A stretch of DNA of 62,177 bases from Anaerolineae bacterium (GTDB lineage: Bacteria > Chloroflexota > Anaerolineae > Anaerolineales > Villigracilaceae), in the NCBI GenBank assembly GCA_022013685.1, contig JAKLPV010000236.1, positions 1 to 62,177 on the forward strand. Reading direction: 5' to 3'. Shown here piece by piece: positions 33,854-41,997 of this stretch. Both the position numbers and the translations under genes were made by a program. The first letter of the stretch is position 1. Each line of letters opens with the position of its first letter. Below the pieces are notes generated by a model. That model did no database searches. It had not been told where the DNA came from and saw only the letters and a program-made list of their open reading frames with translations.

Positions 33854-34609
33854 TTACTCTGTACTTAACCTTGCCGTTGCGCCGCCATCAACAACCAGGG
33901 CCTGACCGGTCATGAAGGATGATTGCTCATCATCAGCCAGGAAGTAGATAGCGTGAGCGATTTCTTCGGGCTGACCGACGCGGCCATTGACCGTTTTGCG
34001 GGCCAGGTTTTCGAGCCGGTTCTGAACATCGCCGTGGCCGACGTGTCCGCGGCCCAGTCCGGCGCGCAGCATGGGGGTATCAACTGCGCCGGGCAGGATG
34101 GCGTTGACGCGGATCTCGTCTGGCGCAAATTCGATCGCCATGGCGCGGGTCAGGGCCAAAAGTCCGCCCTTGCTGGCGGCGTAGGCGGCAATATTAGCTG
34201 ATGTCTGGATGGCGTGGACGGACGAAACGTTGACGATTGCGCCGTGACCGGCTTCCTTGAAAAGTGGATGAGATAGCTTAACAGAAAGAAAAACCGAGCG
34301 CAGGTTGGATGCCATGACATCGTCCCATTCTTCAACGCTTGTTTCGAGCAGGGGTTTGGCGACCTGATAAGCTGCATTATTAACCAGCGCATCCAGCGTG
34401 GGGGTGAACTCACGCACCTGGAAGAAGATGCGTTCCAGCACGTCAGGGCGGGAGATGTCGGCCTGGATGAATCGCCCGGTAGCGGGAAATTCGTCGTCGA
34501 AGGGTGCGCGATCGACGCCGATGACGCGCCAGCCTTTTTGGGCAAAAAGTTGAACAGTGGCGCGGCCAATTCCGCCAGCAGCACCGGTGATGAGAACGGT
34601 TTTTGTCAT
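33854..34609 (-). CDS. short-chain dehydrogenase/reductase
   Basis: 251 residues from the ATG at 34609, which is preferred over an upstream in-frame ATG because the product then begins MTKTVLITGAAGGIG, the standard start of a Rossmann NAD(P) site. Further motifs are NNAAY, VNVSSVHA with the catalytic Ser, YAASKGG (Tyr/Lys pair), VNAILPGAVDTPML, and MTGQALVVDGGA at the C-terminus. A classical SDR; the substrate is probably a sugar or small alcohol of the neighbouring pathway, not identifiable from sequence. It is divergent from the MNT/HEPN pair. Confidence 0.88.
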   Translation of the reverse strand: MTKTVLITGAAGGIGRATVQLFAQKGWRVIGVDRAPFDDEFPATGRFIQADISRPDVLERIFFQVREFTPTLDALVNNAAYQVAKPLLETSVEEWDDVMASNLRSVFLSVKLSHPLFKEAGHGAIVNVSSVHAIQTSANIAAYAASKGGLLALTRAMAIEFAPDEIRVNAILPGAVDTPMLRAGLGRGHVGHGDVQNRLENLARKTVNGRVGQPEEIAHAIYFLADDEQSSFMTGQALVVDGGATARLSTE

Positions 34610-34687
34610 AGATGGTCGTTCTCCTTTCGGGTCAGTTCTGAATTTTGATCTCAGCAAAGAGGCAGTATATCCCAAATACAGGTATTG

Positions 34688-34693
34688 TATAAT
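34688..34693 (+). promoter_or_regulatory. -10 element placing the transcript start at the MNT ATG
   Basis: A perfect TATAAT ends six bases before the ATG at 34700, so transcription should begin at or next to the start codon. No ribosome-binding site is present, consistent with a leaderless mRNA. No clear -35 box. Confidence 0.5.
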
Positions 34694-34699
34694 GTGTCT

Positions 34700-35005
34700 A
34701 TGCTGAATGTTTATGACGCCGAAGTTGCTCGTAAAGTCAAAGAGCGCCTGGCGGCAGAAATGCCGATTAAGCGTATCCTTGTCTATGGATCGCGGGCAAG
34801 AGGCGACTCGAGCAAATGGTCTGACCTTGACCTTTATCTTGAGTTGTCTGTGCCATTAACCAGCGAACTTCGCAGACGCATCCGCGAAATTGCCTGGGAA
34901 GTTGGGCTGGAAATGGATATCGTCATCACGACGCTAGTTCGGCAGAAAAGCCTGGCTGGACAGCCGATTTTAAGGGCGATTGAGCTTGATGGGGTTGCAG
35001 TCTAA
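34700..35005 (+). CDS. MNT-type minimal nucleotidyltransferase
   Basis: 101 residues from the ATG at 34700. The polymerase-beta-like core shows ILVYGSRARGD and WSDLDLYLEL, i.e. the GS...D-x-D metal-binding motif, then a third Asp in MDIVITT. Together with the HEPN protein that follows it forms the HEPN/MNT two-gene module. In characterised pairs the MNT enzyme neutralises the HEPN RNase by adding AMP to it. The stop codon and the HEPN start overlap (TAATG). It is a small plus-strand island inside a long minus-strand polysaccharide cluster. Confidence 0.88.
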   Translation: MLNVYDAEVARKVKERLAAEMPIKRILVYGSRARGDSSKWSDLDLYLELSVPLTSELRRRIREIAWEVGLEMDIVITTLVRQKSLAGQPILRAIELDGVAV

Positions 35006-35409
35006 TGGAAGCCGAGCAAAAACAAGCCATTTCTCTCCGCATAAAACAGGCGCAGGAAACACTTGTTGAGGCCAGGTTGCTATGGGAACATGATCTGTGG
35101 CGCGGGGCCATTAACCGCTCTTATTATGCAATGTTTTATGCTGTTCTGGCTTTGGCCATTTTCAAAGACGAAATATTATCGAAGCACACGCACGCAATTT
35201 CTTTTTTTGACAAAGAATTTGTAAAAACGGGAGATTTTTCCAAAGAATTTTCCCGTTCTCTGCATTACTGGTTTGATGAGCGGCAATCCAGCGATTATGG
35301 GGAAATTACAGATATTGAACAAAGCGAAGCGCAGGCATCCATCGATGCAGCAAGCGGATTTGTTGAGGCTGTTTCTGCCTACCTGTCTGTGAGCAAGCGT
35401 AAATGTTAG
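35005..35409 (+). CDS. HEPN-domain protein (COG1895-like)
   Basis: 134 residues, all helical. Recognised by ARLLWEHDLWRGAINRSYYAMFYAVLAL and the later KHTHAISFF...DERQSSDYG pattern of COG1895 HEPN proteins. In HEPN/MNT modules the HEPN partner is the RNase toxin. The canonical R-x4-6-H catalytic motif of active HEPN RNases is not obvious here, so activity is uncertain and the pair may be regulatory. The 3' end overlaps the convergent dehydrogenase gene by four bases. Confidence 0.85.
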   Translation: MEAEQKQAISLRIKQAQETLVEARLLWEHDLWRGAINRSYYAMFYAVLALAIFKDEILSKHTHAISFFDKEFVKTGDFSKEFSRSLHYWFDERQSSDYGEITDIEQSEAQASIDAASGFVEAVSAYLSVSKRKC

Positions 35410-36377
35410 TAACGCGATTGTAGTTCTCGAAAATCCGCCGTATCCATTCCCAATCCTTCCAACAAATTCTTGATGGTGTTCCAATGCACCCGCTCCCAGG
35501 CTGCCGGACTGGAGTTGGCATTGTGCGGGGCGAGCAGAACGTTGTCCATGGTCATCAGCGGGCTGTTGTGCGGAAGCGGTTCGTGCTCAAAAACATCCAG
35601 GGCGGCGCCGCTGAGCTGCCCGCTTTGCAGGGCGGCGATCAGGGCGATTTCGTGGATGATCGGTCCGCGGGCGGTGTTTATGACGACCGCCCCAAGTTTT
35701 GCGTGTTTCAGGGTTTCGGCGTTGAGCAGGTGATGAGATGTGGGATTCAGATCGCAGTTAACGGAGATGAAATCGGAATTTGCGAGCAGATTTTCGAGAT
35801 TTGTCATCTGGATGCCGGTTTCGCCAACGAAGACATGGTCGATATCGATGATGTCTGTTCCATAAACTTTCATGCCGAAGGCACGGGCGCGTCGGGTGAG
35901 GGCTTTGCCGATGGCGCCGATGCCGATAACACCAAGGGTCATCTCGCTCAGGGCTTTGCCGGGAATCTTTTCCCAGATGCCTGCTTTCATCTGGGCGCTC
36001 ATCCAGGGTTGACGGCGCGCAAAGGCGAGCATGTAGCCCATAACGGAGTCCGCTACCGGGGTGGTGAAGGCATTCGGGGTGCGGCAGAGCTTGATCCCCA
36101 ACCGGGAGCAGGTTTCAGCGTGGATCGAGTCCACGCCGGTGCCCCACTTTGAGACCACCTTCAGGCGCGGGGAGCAAGCCTCGAGCGCGGTCAGTGTGTA
36201 ACGGTCATCCCCGCAGATCGCACCATCGAACTGACCGGCGTATTTCAGGATGTCGGCTTCTTCGAGACGTTCGTGAACTTCGGGAACGATCAGTTCGATG
36301 CCATAATGGTCAAAGACCGGGCGAAAACGCTCCACGAAGGGGAGCATGTAAGGGGCGGAGAGAAGGATGGTTTTCAT
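35406..36377 (-). CDS. D-2-hydroxyacid dehydrogenase (SerA-like)
   Basis: 323 residues. The NAD site is LGVIGIGAIGKAL (about 150-162). The catalytic Arg is in NTARGPII, Glu in EHEPL and His in LAPHNANSS, the usual order of D-isomer-specific 2-hydroxyacid dehydrogenases. It lacks the C-terminal ACT domain of long SerA forms. Its place between a CMP-sugar synthetase and polysaccharide genes suggests it works on a sugar-acid precursor rather than in serine synthesis. Three bases downstream of the synthetase gene. Confidence 0.85.
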   Translation of the reverse strand: MKTILLSAPYMLPFVERFRPVFDHYGIELIVPEVHERLEEADILKYAGQFDGAICGDDRYTLTALEACSPRLKVVSKWGTGVDSIHAETCSRLGIKLCRTPNAFTTPVADSVMGYMLAFARRQPWMSAQMKAGIWEKIPGKALSEMTLGVIGIGAIGKALTRRARAFGMKVYGTDIIDIDHVFVGETGIQMTNLENLLANSDFISVNCDLNPTSHHLLNAETLKHAKLGAVVINTARGPIIHEIALIAALQSGQLSGAALDVFEHEPLPHNSPLMTMDNVLLAPHNANSSPAAWERVHWNTIKNLLEGLGMDTADFRELQSRY

Positions 36378-36380
36378 AGG

Positions 36381-37055
36381 TTAGGCTATTCCAAGACGGC
36401 GGCGCATGAGCAGGTCGGCAATTTCGAAATCGGCTTCTTCGTCAATATCGACTGCTTCCAAGCGTGAGATTTCGATCATCAACGGGCGCTCGCCCAGGCG
36501 ATTGCGGCGCGAGAGCAGGTTTTGGCGGGTGAATAGATAAAAGCAGGAGTTTTCTTCGTAAACGGGCGGCAGATCCTGGGTTTGGAGCAGGATGGCCGGG
36601 TTGTGGTTGATCGGGCGCGTGAGCGAATCCCACAGCCGGGTTTGCAGGCGGGTGACGGAAAACATCGAATCGAAGGCCGGGTATTTGGACAGGAATCCGG
36701 AGATCGCCGCCGAAACGGTTTCCGCTTTCAAGAGGGGATTGGTGCTATGGGTTTGCAAGTAGAAATCCGCTTCTACCTGGGCCGTATCGTGAGCCAGAAT
36801 CTCGTTCATCGGAATTTCGGGCGCGCGCAAGTGTTCCGGGCGCGTGATAAGTCTGACCTGCGGAAAATCACGCCGCAGCCCAGCAATTACTGGCTCTGAA
36901 TCGGTATCAACCATGATGGATGTGATTTCGGGCACTACCAGCAGTGTTTCGATGATGTGCCGGTAGAGCGGTTTCCCGGCCAGCGGGCGATAGTTCTTAC
37001 CAGGAACACGTTGACTGTTATGGCGCATGGGGACAAGGGCGGCAATTTGGTTCAT
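36381..37055 (-). CDS. acylneuraminate cytidylyltransferase-like CMP-sugar synthetase
   Basis: 224 residues of the CMP-NeuAc/Kdo synthetase family. The N-terminal LVPMRHNSQRVPGKNYRPLAGKPL carries the nucleotide-binding R..S.R.PGKN motif; later TSIMVDTDS, QTHSTNPLL (target of the sugar acid) and LEAVDIDEEADFEIAD near the end. It activates a nonulosonic or related sugar acid as its CMP derivative for the surface polysaccharide. Which acid cannot be read, because no sialic or pseudaminic acid synthase is in the window. A TATAAT lies about 70 bases upstream. Confidence 0.88.
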   Translation of the reverse strand: MNQIAALVPMRHNSQRVPGKNYRPLAGKPLYRHIIETLLVVPEITSIMVDTDSEPVIAGLRRDFPQVRLITRPEHLRAPEIPMNEILAHDTAQVEADFYLQTHSTNPLLKAETVSAAISGFLSKYPAFDSMFSVTRLQTRLWDSLTRPINHNPAILLQTQDLPPVYEENSCFYLFTRQNLLSRRNRLGERPLMIEISRLEAVDIDEEADFEIADLLMRRRLGIA

Positions 37056-37122
37056 ATTATCTCTGGGTGTGGCGTCAGATAGCGGCCCTGCTCAACACAG
37101 GCCCAGGACCGGTTTGTGCGCT

Positions 37123-37128
37123 ATTATA
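37123..37128 (-). promoter_or_regulatory. -10 element upstream of the CMP-sugar synthetase gene
   Basis: A perfect TATAAT on the minus strand; no convincing -35. The 115-base gap around it otherwise holds only a 9-bp inverted repeat (TTAGGGTGT/ACACCCTAA). Confidence 0.4.
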
Positions 37129-37170
37129 CTGACTTGAAATGAGATTAGGGTGTTTCTGGGTTAGGAATGC

Positions 37171-39225
37171 TCACGGAACACACCCTAAGAAATGGATAAC
37201 TTCTTGATATTCATCATTTTTCATGGAAGAATTTGGGGTTGTAGTATACAAATTTTTCCAGACTGGGCACAACGAATGATACATCGCAGGGCTAATACGA
37301 TTGGCAACATCGGTCAAATTACGCGCTGTTTTCCAGTCGCCAGTATTGGCGTAGCCTTCGATAAAGGGAATGTATTCAAATCCATTGGCAGGGCGTTTAT
37401 TTAATTCTTCTGCTTGTTGCCAAAATTGAACAACATCTTGCCATCGCTGAAATTGCCTTGCCAGGTCCGCTTTTTGGTAAAAATAACACCAATTTCGAGA
37501 CGAGCGGGACAATAAAATTTTCTCCAAAGGAGATTTCGTTACATTCTCGGTTATGCGGGATAAATCACTGATTGGGGCCAACAAGTTTTCACTAGGGGTG
37601 ATAGCGCGCGAATAGGCATCTTCAGGTCTAATAACCCATAAACATTCATTATCTTGTGGTTCAAAGCGAATTAAGATGCTTTTTTTGCTATCCCCGGCAA
37701 AATAAATGGAATGTTGCTGATCGTTTAGGGGAGTTCCGCTTGCCAAAACGCTTTCTTTGCCCCAAAAACTACTACTTACCGGGAAGAACCAATAAGGGAT
37801 TTCCTGCTCGGAGAGCGGTGTGGGTTGCCCATAGATAGAGTTAATGGCAAAGCTGGTTGGGTAATCGCCCATAAAAAATAATATTTCTTGTTCCGATAAT
37901 ATGGCTGTGTTTTTTTGCAGGCCGGGAATGCGCCAGAATAATTGTTCATAAAGGGTCAGTTGTTTATTCCAGGACTGGCGAAACTCGTTTGCATTGCGCA
38001 CTTGCCAGCCAATCATAAATGCTATGAGAATTGCCAAAGCGATATTTTGCCGCCTTGGGTTTGTCACCAAGGCATAAAACAGGTAACTTACCAGCAGTCC
38101 TGCCCCAAGTAAAGAACCTAACGCCACCCGGCTATTCCAGGGCGCAAATTTTTCGTACATAAAATAGCCAATCGCATAATAAGGAGCTAATCCAAATAAC
38201 ACCAACAAAGCTCCAATTAACAAGGCATTAGCCGGAAAATTTTGCGATTCTTGGTTATAAGCGGAAGACATTTTGTGAATTGCAAGCCACGTGCTCAAGG
38301 CAGATAGAAGCATAATGCCCAGTAAAAGCCCATTAATCAGGTTGGAATAACTAAATATTGACGGCGTTAGGACAGAATACCAACTGGTGGCCAAAATCAG
38401 TATCAAATCAGGGAAAAGGTTGTTGAGCAGGAGTTGAATTGTTTGGATGGGAGTATCCAGAAGGGTAAAAATGACTGTTGGATCGGCCCGCTTTTCAACC
38501 GGGGAATTGTAAAGAAACACCCGCCAGATGATGTACCCAAGATTTATGAGCAAATAAGGCAGCCATAACCAAATTGCCATCTTGAGTCTCTTGCGAAAAC
38601 TTTTTGTTTGGTCTTTCGGAATTTGCATCCAAATGATAAATAAACGCACAAATTCCAGTCCAGTAACATATGCGCTTGTGAAAACGTGCAGAATTTTTAT
38701 GATAAAACCAAAAATGTGGTAACGGAACTTGTTCTCCTGAATACCACGTCCGGCATAGTAAAAAGACCATAGTAAAACTGTATGGCTAATCCAAACTTCG
38801 GAATAGCATATCGCCTGGGGTTGCAAAATAAAAGCTGGGTATAAAAGGAAAAATAGAGCAGCGGTAAATGTCTGTTTCAAGTGGTTGGGCCAAAACTGGT
38901 GAAGAAGTTTCCAGGCTGCCACGGCTGCCAGCCATCGCCAAAAGATCGAAAATAGCTGCCAAGCTAGTGGGCTGACCCCAAGAGCCCGAAAAGCCAAAAT
39001 ATAAATCCATGCCGAAAGCGGATGACCATCATAGTGCGCCAATTCTATTATCCCAGGAGCGCCACGCGTAATGTAATAGTAAATAAAGTGCCAATCATCT
39101 TGATAAAAACCAAGAAAAGGTGCCATTAAACCATAAGAAATCAAGCATGCAAAAAATAAGAACGCGGGAATAGCTCTTGGCGTTACCTTGAATTTATTAA
39201 ATTTACTGACAAAATTATCGATCAT
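37171..39225 (-). CDS. large polytopic membrane protein, GT-C-like
   Basis: 684 residues from the ATG at 39225, chosen because GGGAAG precedes it; it overlaps the upstream glycosyltransferase gene by 11 bases. About 11-12 membrane helices occupy residues 15-430. The first loop has FYQDDWHFIYYYITR, an acidic DD pair placed as in GT-C enzymes, and HYDGHPLSAW follows. The last 230 residues are a soluble domain. Probably a membrane glycosyltransferase or polysaccharide-related protein; no specific family is recognised. Its DNA is more AT-rich than that of its neighbours. Confidence 0.68.
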   Translation of the reverse strand: MIDNFVSKFNKFKVTPRAIPAFLFFACLISYGLMAPFLGFYQDDWHFIYYYITRGAPGIIELAHYDGHPLSAWIYILAFRALGVSPLAWQLFSIFWRWLAAVAAWKLLHQFWPNHLKQTFTAALFFLLYPAFILQPQAICYSEVWISHTVLLWSFYYAGRGIQENKFRYHIFGFIIKILHVFTSAYVTGLEFVRLFIIWMQIPKDQTKSFRKRLKMAIWLWLPYLLINLGYIIWRVFLYNSPVEKRADPTVIFTLLDTPIQTIQLLLNNLFPDLILILATSWYSVLTPSIFSYSNLINGLLLGIMLLSALSTWLAIHKMSSAYNQESQNFPANALLIGALLVLFGLAPYYAIGYFMYEKFAPWNSRVALGSLLGAGLLVSYLFYALVTNPRRQNIALAILIAFMIGWQVRNANEFRQSWNKQLTLYEQLFWRIPGLQKNTAILSEQEILFFMGDYPTSFAINSIYGQPTPLSEQEIPYWFFPVSSSFWGKESVLASGTPLNDQQHSIYFAGDSKKSILIRFEPQDNECLWVIRPEDAYSRAITPSENLLAPISDLSRITENVTKSPLEKILLSRSSRNWCYFYQKADLARQFQRWQDVVQFWQQAEELNKRPANGFEYIPFIEGYANTGDWKTARNLTDVANRISPAMYHSLCPVWKNLYTTTPNSSMKNDEYQEVIHFLGCVP

Positions 39226-40168
39226 CTTGCTTCCCTGTTTGATATCGAATCGGCTCAATCTCGCGTTTGGGAGTCTCATCTGCTTCCAGCCCGCGCGGAT
39301 AGTAGAAAGTTTGGCGCAGGTTCCAGCTCCAAACGGCAGCTTGGCGGTAGCCCTGGTAGGTTCCCAAAAACTGGTTGAAGCGGAACCAGCAAATTTCAGC
39401 CAGATACTGGAGCATCACGTTCTCGTGGGCAGAATGATAGAGATCGTTGGCTATATTGCTAATCGTCATGCGGATAAAATCGTAAGCGTTGAAGTGCGCT
39501 TCGGGGTAGATCTGTTTGAAGGCCATTGCTTCGCGCCGGTAACGGTTGCGGACCCCAACGGGTGTTTCGTCATGGAGATGGATGATTTCAGCATCAGCAA
39601 CGTAAGCGATTCCGCCGCCCTGGCTTTGCAGTCCTTTGGCCCAGGCCAGGTCTTCCAGGCCGGTCAGCGTTTCATCATAGGGATATTTCTGCCACAACGC
39701 GCGGCGGATGGCAGCGTTGGCATTGTTGCAAAATGGGTGGCTCTGGCGCAAATCTGACGAGTCTGGAAACCAGCGTGCAAAAATCTGGTGTTCGGAATAT
39801 TTGCTGGTTTCTGCGCCGCGCTGTTTGCCGTAAGCCAGCCCAATCGACGCATCCGCAAAGGGTTCGAATAGCCGCTCCAGCCAGTCGGGATAAACCGGGT
39901 AAACGTGCGCCGAGGCAATGGCGACCAGCTCATGGGTGGCAGCGGAAATCCCCAAGTTAAGCGAACGCCCAAAGGTAAAGTCCGCTGGCGCGATGTGGAC
40001 GATCTTTGCCCCGAATGATTCAGCGATTTTAACCGTGTCGTCTGTCGAACCGGAATCGACCAAAATGATTTCAACGTCCTGCACAGTCTGCTGGCGTACA
40101 CCTTCAAGCAGGCGCGGCAAGTGGCGGGCTTCGTTAAAAGCGCGAATGACAAGCGAGCAGGTCATCAT
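39215..40168 (-). CDS. family 2 glycosyltransferase (rhamnosyltransferase-like)
   Basis: 317 residues. GT-A motifs: CSLVIRAFNEARHLPRLL, LVDSGSTDDTV, FTFGRSLNLGI, and SAHVYPVYPDWLERL in place of the DXD segment, then FCNNANAAIRRALW and EDLAWAKGL with the catalytic-type Glu-Asp. The RSLNxG and EDLxWAK patterns are common in rhamnosyltransferase-like GT2 enzymes. The C-terminal 90 residues are helical. It overlaps the capsule-type gene by four bases upstream and the membrane-protein gene downstream. Confidence 0.85.
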   Translation of the reverse strand: MMTCSLVIRAFNEARHLPRLLEGVRQQTVQDVEIILVDSGSTDDTVKIAESFGAKIVHIAPADFTFGRSLNLGISAATHELVAIASAHVYPVYPDWLERLFEPFADASIGLAYGKQRGAETSKYSEHQIFARWFPDSSDLRQSHPFCNNANAAIRRALWQKYPYDETLTGLEDLAWAKGLQSQGGGIAYVADAEIIHLHDETPVGVRNRYRREAMAFKQIYPEAHFNAYDFIRMTISNIANDLYHSAHENVMLQYLAEICWFRFNQFLGTYQGYRQAAVWSWNLRQTFYYPRGLEADETPKREIEPIRYQTGKQDDR

Positions 40169-41766
40169 TCTTCCAGAAGGAAGTCCCCATCCTCGAGCAG
40201 GCCCCGGGTCACGGTCTGAATGGCGAGCGAGCTGGGCAACTGGCGCGGGTTGAAGAGTTTCAGACGGGCATTAACCGGCAGGATACCGCGCTCGAGAAAT
40301 TCGTCAAACGGCAACGAAGTGCGGAACAACTGGTAGTACAGGAAGCGGCGCGAATAGCGGCTGAACTCTGCCGGGACCTCAATTTTCTCTGCCAACAGGA
40401 AGTTTTTTAGCGTGGCGCGATATTCTTCAACCGACTGCGGGAAAAAGACGGTCGGGTACTGGGTAAAACGCGCCTTACCCGCGCACAAGACAGCCGCCCC
40501 CATGATCGAAGCCTCCAGCCCGATGGTCGAGTTGTAGATCAGGACAAGTTTCGAGCGCTGGATCAGTTCATAAGAACTCAGGAACTCGTCCGGCGCTACA
40601 AAGATCACGTTTTGAGCGTTCGTTGCCTGGCGGCTCTCGACCCAGGCCGCCACACTCTCCTGGCTTTCCTTGCCCGCCCGCATTTCGTCAGGATGAGCAC
40701 GGATAACGAACAGCGTTTCCGGGTGCAATTCGGCGGTTTCCAGCAGCAGGTCGAGCCAGGCGATCATGTCTGCAAAGACCGTGTTGGCATGCGGCTGGCT
40801 GGTGTCGAAGATGACGTTGGTAAAAACCGGCACAATCTGCTTGAACGCAGCGGCTTTTGCCAAAAAGGCTTCATCCAGGCCTTTCATGTCTGGCCAGAAA
40901 TTGATCCCAGCCATGCTGAAATTGCCCTGGAAGCGTTTTTCGAGATACTCATCCAGGCGGGCGTTTTGGGCTTCGTCCAGATCAAATTCTTCGGGGATGT
41001 CGATGGGATAGATGGTGGCTTCACCCTCGGTGAAGAATCCGGTCATTGGTTGCAGGCCGACCTCGTGGGATATCACTCTCAACCCATGCTTGCGCGCCAC
41101 CCATTTGACGGTCGCTTCGGGGTAGAACTGACCATTAAAAACCACGACGGCCTGCGGGTCGGTCACGACCAGGAAGTGCTCGAAGCGTTGGGAAATGTTG
41201 AACGCGGAAAGAATGTACTCGCGGAAGAAAAACCTGGTCGCGTCATCATCGATCAGATTATAACGACGCAAGATCCAGCGCAGGCCGGGCAGGACGAGTG
41301 CACCGAGGGGAATGGTACGAAACGTAAAACTTGAGAGCTCATCAATGTTCAAGCCTGAAATGGCGCGTTCAAGTTCGGAGCTGCGTTCAAGGCCAAACCA
41401 ATGGACTTTTGCGCCGTTATACAACGTTTTGGCCTGGTAAATGCAGGAATGGCAGGGCGGCTCCTGGGATGGGTCCTGGCGGTTTGTGCCGAGCACACAG
41501 CGACTCATGCCATGATAGCAGGCAAAATAAGTGACCGGGATGCCCTGTAAACGCAGTCCCCAGGATGTCAGCAGATGGAAGGCGCTGTTCCAGGAAAAAT
41601 CATCGAGGCCGCTGGATGCTTTGAAGAAAGCCACCGGGCGGGCGTCTTTTGGGGTCGGAGCGAGACGAGCCACCCGCAGCGCCATCCTGAAAATACGCCC
41701 ATTGTTCAAGTGGCGGGACAGACGGCGTTCGATTTTTTTGGTGTAAAAATCTTTTAAGAAAGACAT
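40165..41766 (-). CDS. capsule-polysaccharide-type transferase (KpsC/S-like)
   Basis: 533 residues. The C-terminal half has the GT-B-like features of capsule_synth proteins: FVIRAHPDEMR, VLIYNSTIGLEASIMGAAV and an FTQYPTVFFPQS segment. The N-terminal half carries a cysteine cluster (CYHGMSRC...CHSC), unusual and possibly metal-binding. KpsC/KpsS enzymes add Kdo to phosphatidylglycerol; other relatives extend surface glycans. First gene of the minus-strand cluster; upstream is the divergent GGDEF-RHH gene. Confidence 0.7.
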   Translation of the reverse strand: MSFLKDFYTKKIERRLSRHLNNGRIFRMALRVARLAPTPKDARPVAFFKASSGLDDFSWNSAFHLLTSWGLRLQGIPVTYFACYHGMSRCVLGTNRQDPSQEPPCHSCIYQAKTLYNGAKVHWFGLERSSELERAISGLNIDELSSFTFRTIPLGALVLPGLRWILRRYNLIDDDATRFFFREYILSAFNISQRFEHFLVVTDPQAVVVFNGQFYPEATVKWVARKHGLRVISHEVGLQPMTGFFTEGEATIYPIDIPEEFDLDEAQNARLDEYLEKRFQGNFSMAGINFWPDMKGLDEAFLAKAAAFKQIVPVFTNVIFDTSQPHANTVFADMIAWLDLLLETAELHPETLFVIRAHPDEMRAGKESQESVAAWVESRQATNAQNVIFVAPDEFLSSYELIQRSKLVLIYNSTIGLEASIMGAAVLCAGKARFTQYPTVFFPQSVEEYRATLKNFLLAEKIEVPAEFSRYSRRFLYYQLFRTSLPFDEFLERGILPVNARLKLFNPRQLPSSLAIQTVTRGLLEDGDFLLEE

Positions 41767-41811
41767 TAGGCAGGCTTAGGTTGGAAATTGGTTGTTTGGC
41801 GTTCAGCATTA

Positions 41812-41839
41812 GAACCTTGATGTTTGAATATCAAGGTTC
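41812..41839. repeat. perfect 10-bp inverted repeat in divergent promoter region
   Basis: GAACCTTGAT and ATCAAGGTTC are separated by eight bases, between the start of the capsule-type gene and the GGDEF-RHH gene. It could be a regulator site for the polysaccharide cluster or an mRNA hairpin. Confidence 0.6.
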
Positions 41840-41851
41840 GAGATTCGCAGA

Positions 41852-41867
41852 CGGGTAATTTTACCCG
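41852..41867. repeat. short palindrome CGGGTAA-TT-TTACCCG
   Basis: Two 7-base arms around TT, in the same divergent region. Role unknown. Confidence 0.5.
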
Positions 41868-41933
41868 ATGAAACCCGGTTGATGTACAGCCATCGGATTC
41901 GTATGCAAAAAAGGGGTTTTAATGATTTGATAC

Positions 41934-41962
41934 TTGACTTAAATAATATGTTGGTATATTAT
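41934..41962 (+). promoter_or_regulatory. promoter of the GGDEF-RHH gene
   Basis: TTGACT (41934-41939), a 17-base spacer and TATTAT (41957-41962). The -10 box lies inside the left arm of the adjoining palindrome. Confidence 0.75.
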
Positions 41963-41984
41963 TTATACATAATATACCAACATA
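41947..41984. promoter_or_regulatory. palindromic operator candidate, 16-bp arms
   Basis: TATGTTGGTATATTAT and its exact reverse complement flank the six bases TTATAC. The palindrome covers the -10 box and the expected transcription start and ends just before the AAAAAGGAG ribosome site, so a protein bound here would block transcription. The product of the gene has a C-terminal ribbon-helix-helix domain, a class that binds such palindromes and usually represses itself. Confidence 0.75.
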
Positions 41985-41997
41985 AAAAGGAGCTAAT

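Noticed and set aside
35484..36152. 222-codon plus-strand frame
   Set aside because: Antisense to the hydroxyacid dehydrogenase gene whose motifs are complete; no independent evidence.
37146..37188. Terminator for the 684-residue membrane protein
   Set aside because: The 9-bp inverted repeat (TTAGGGTGT/ACACCCTAA) includes the end of the coding region and is not followed by a T run.
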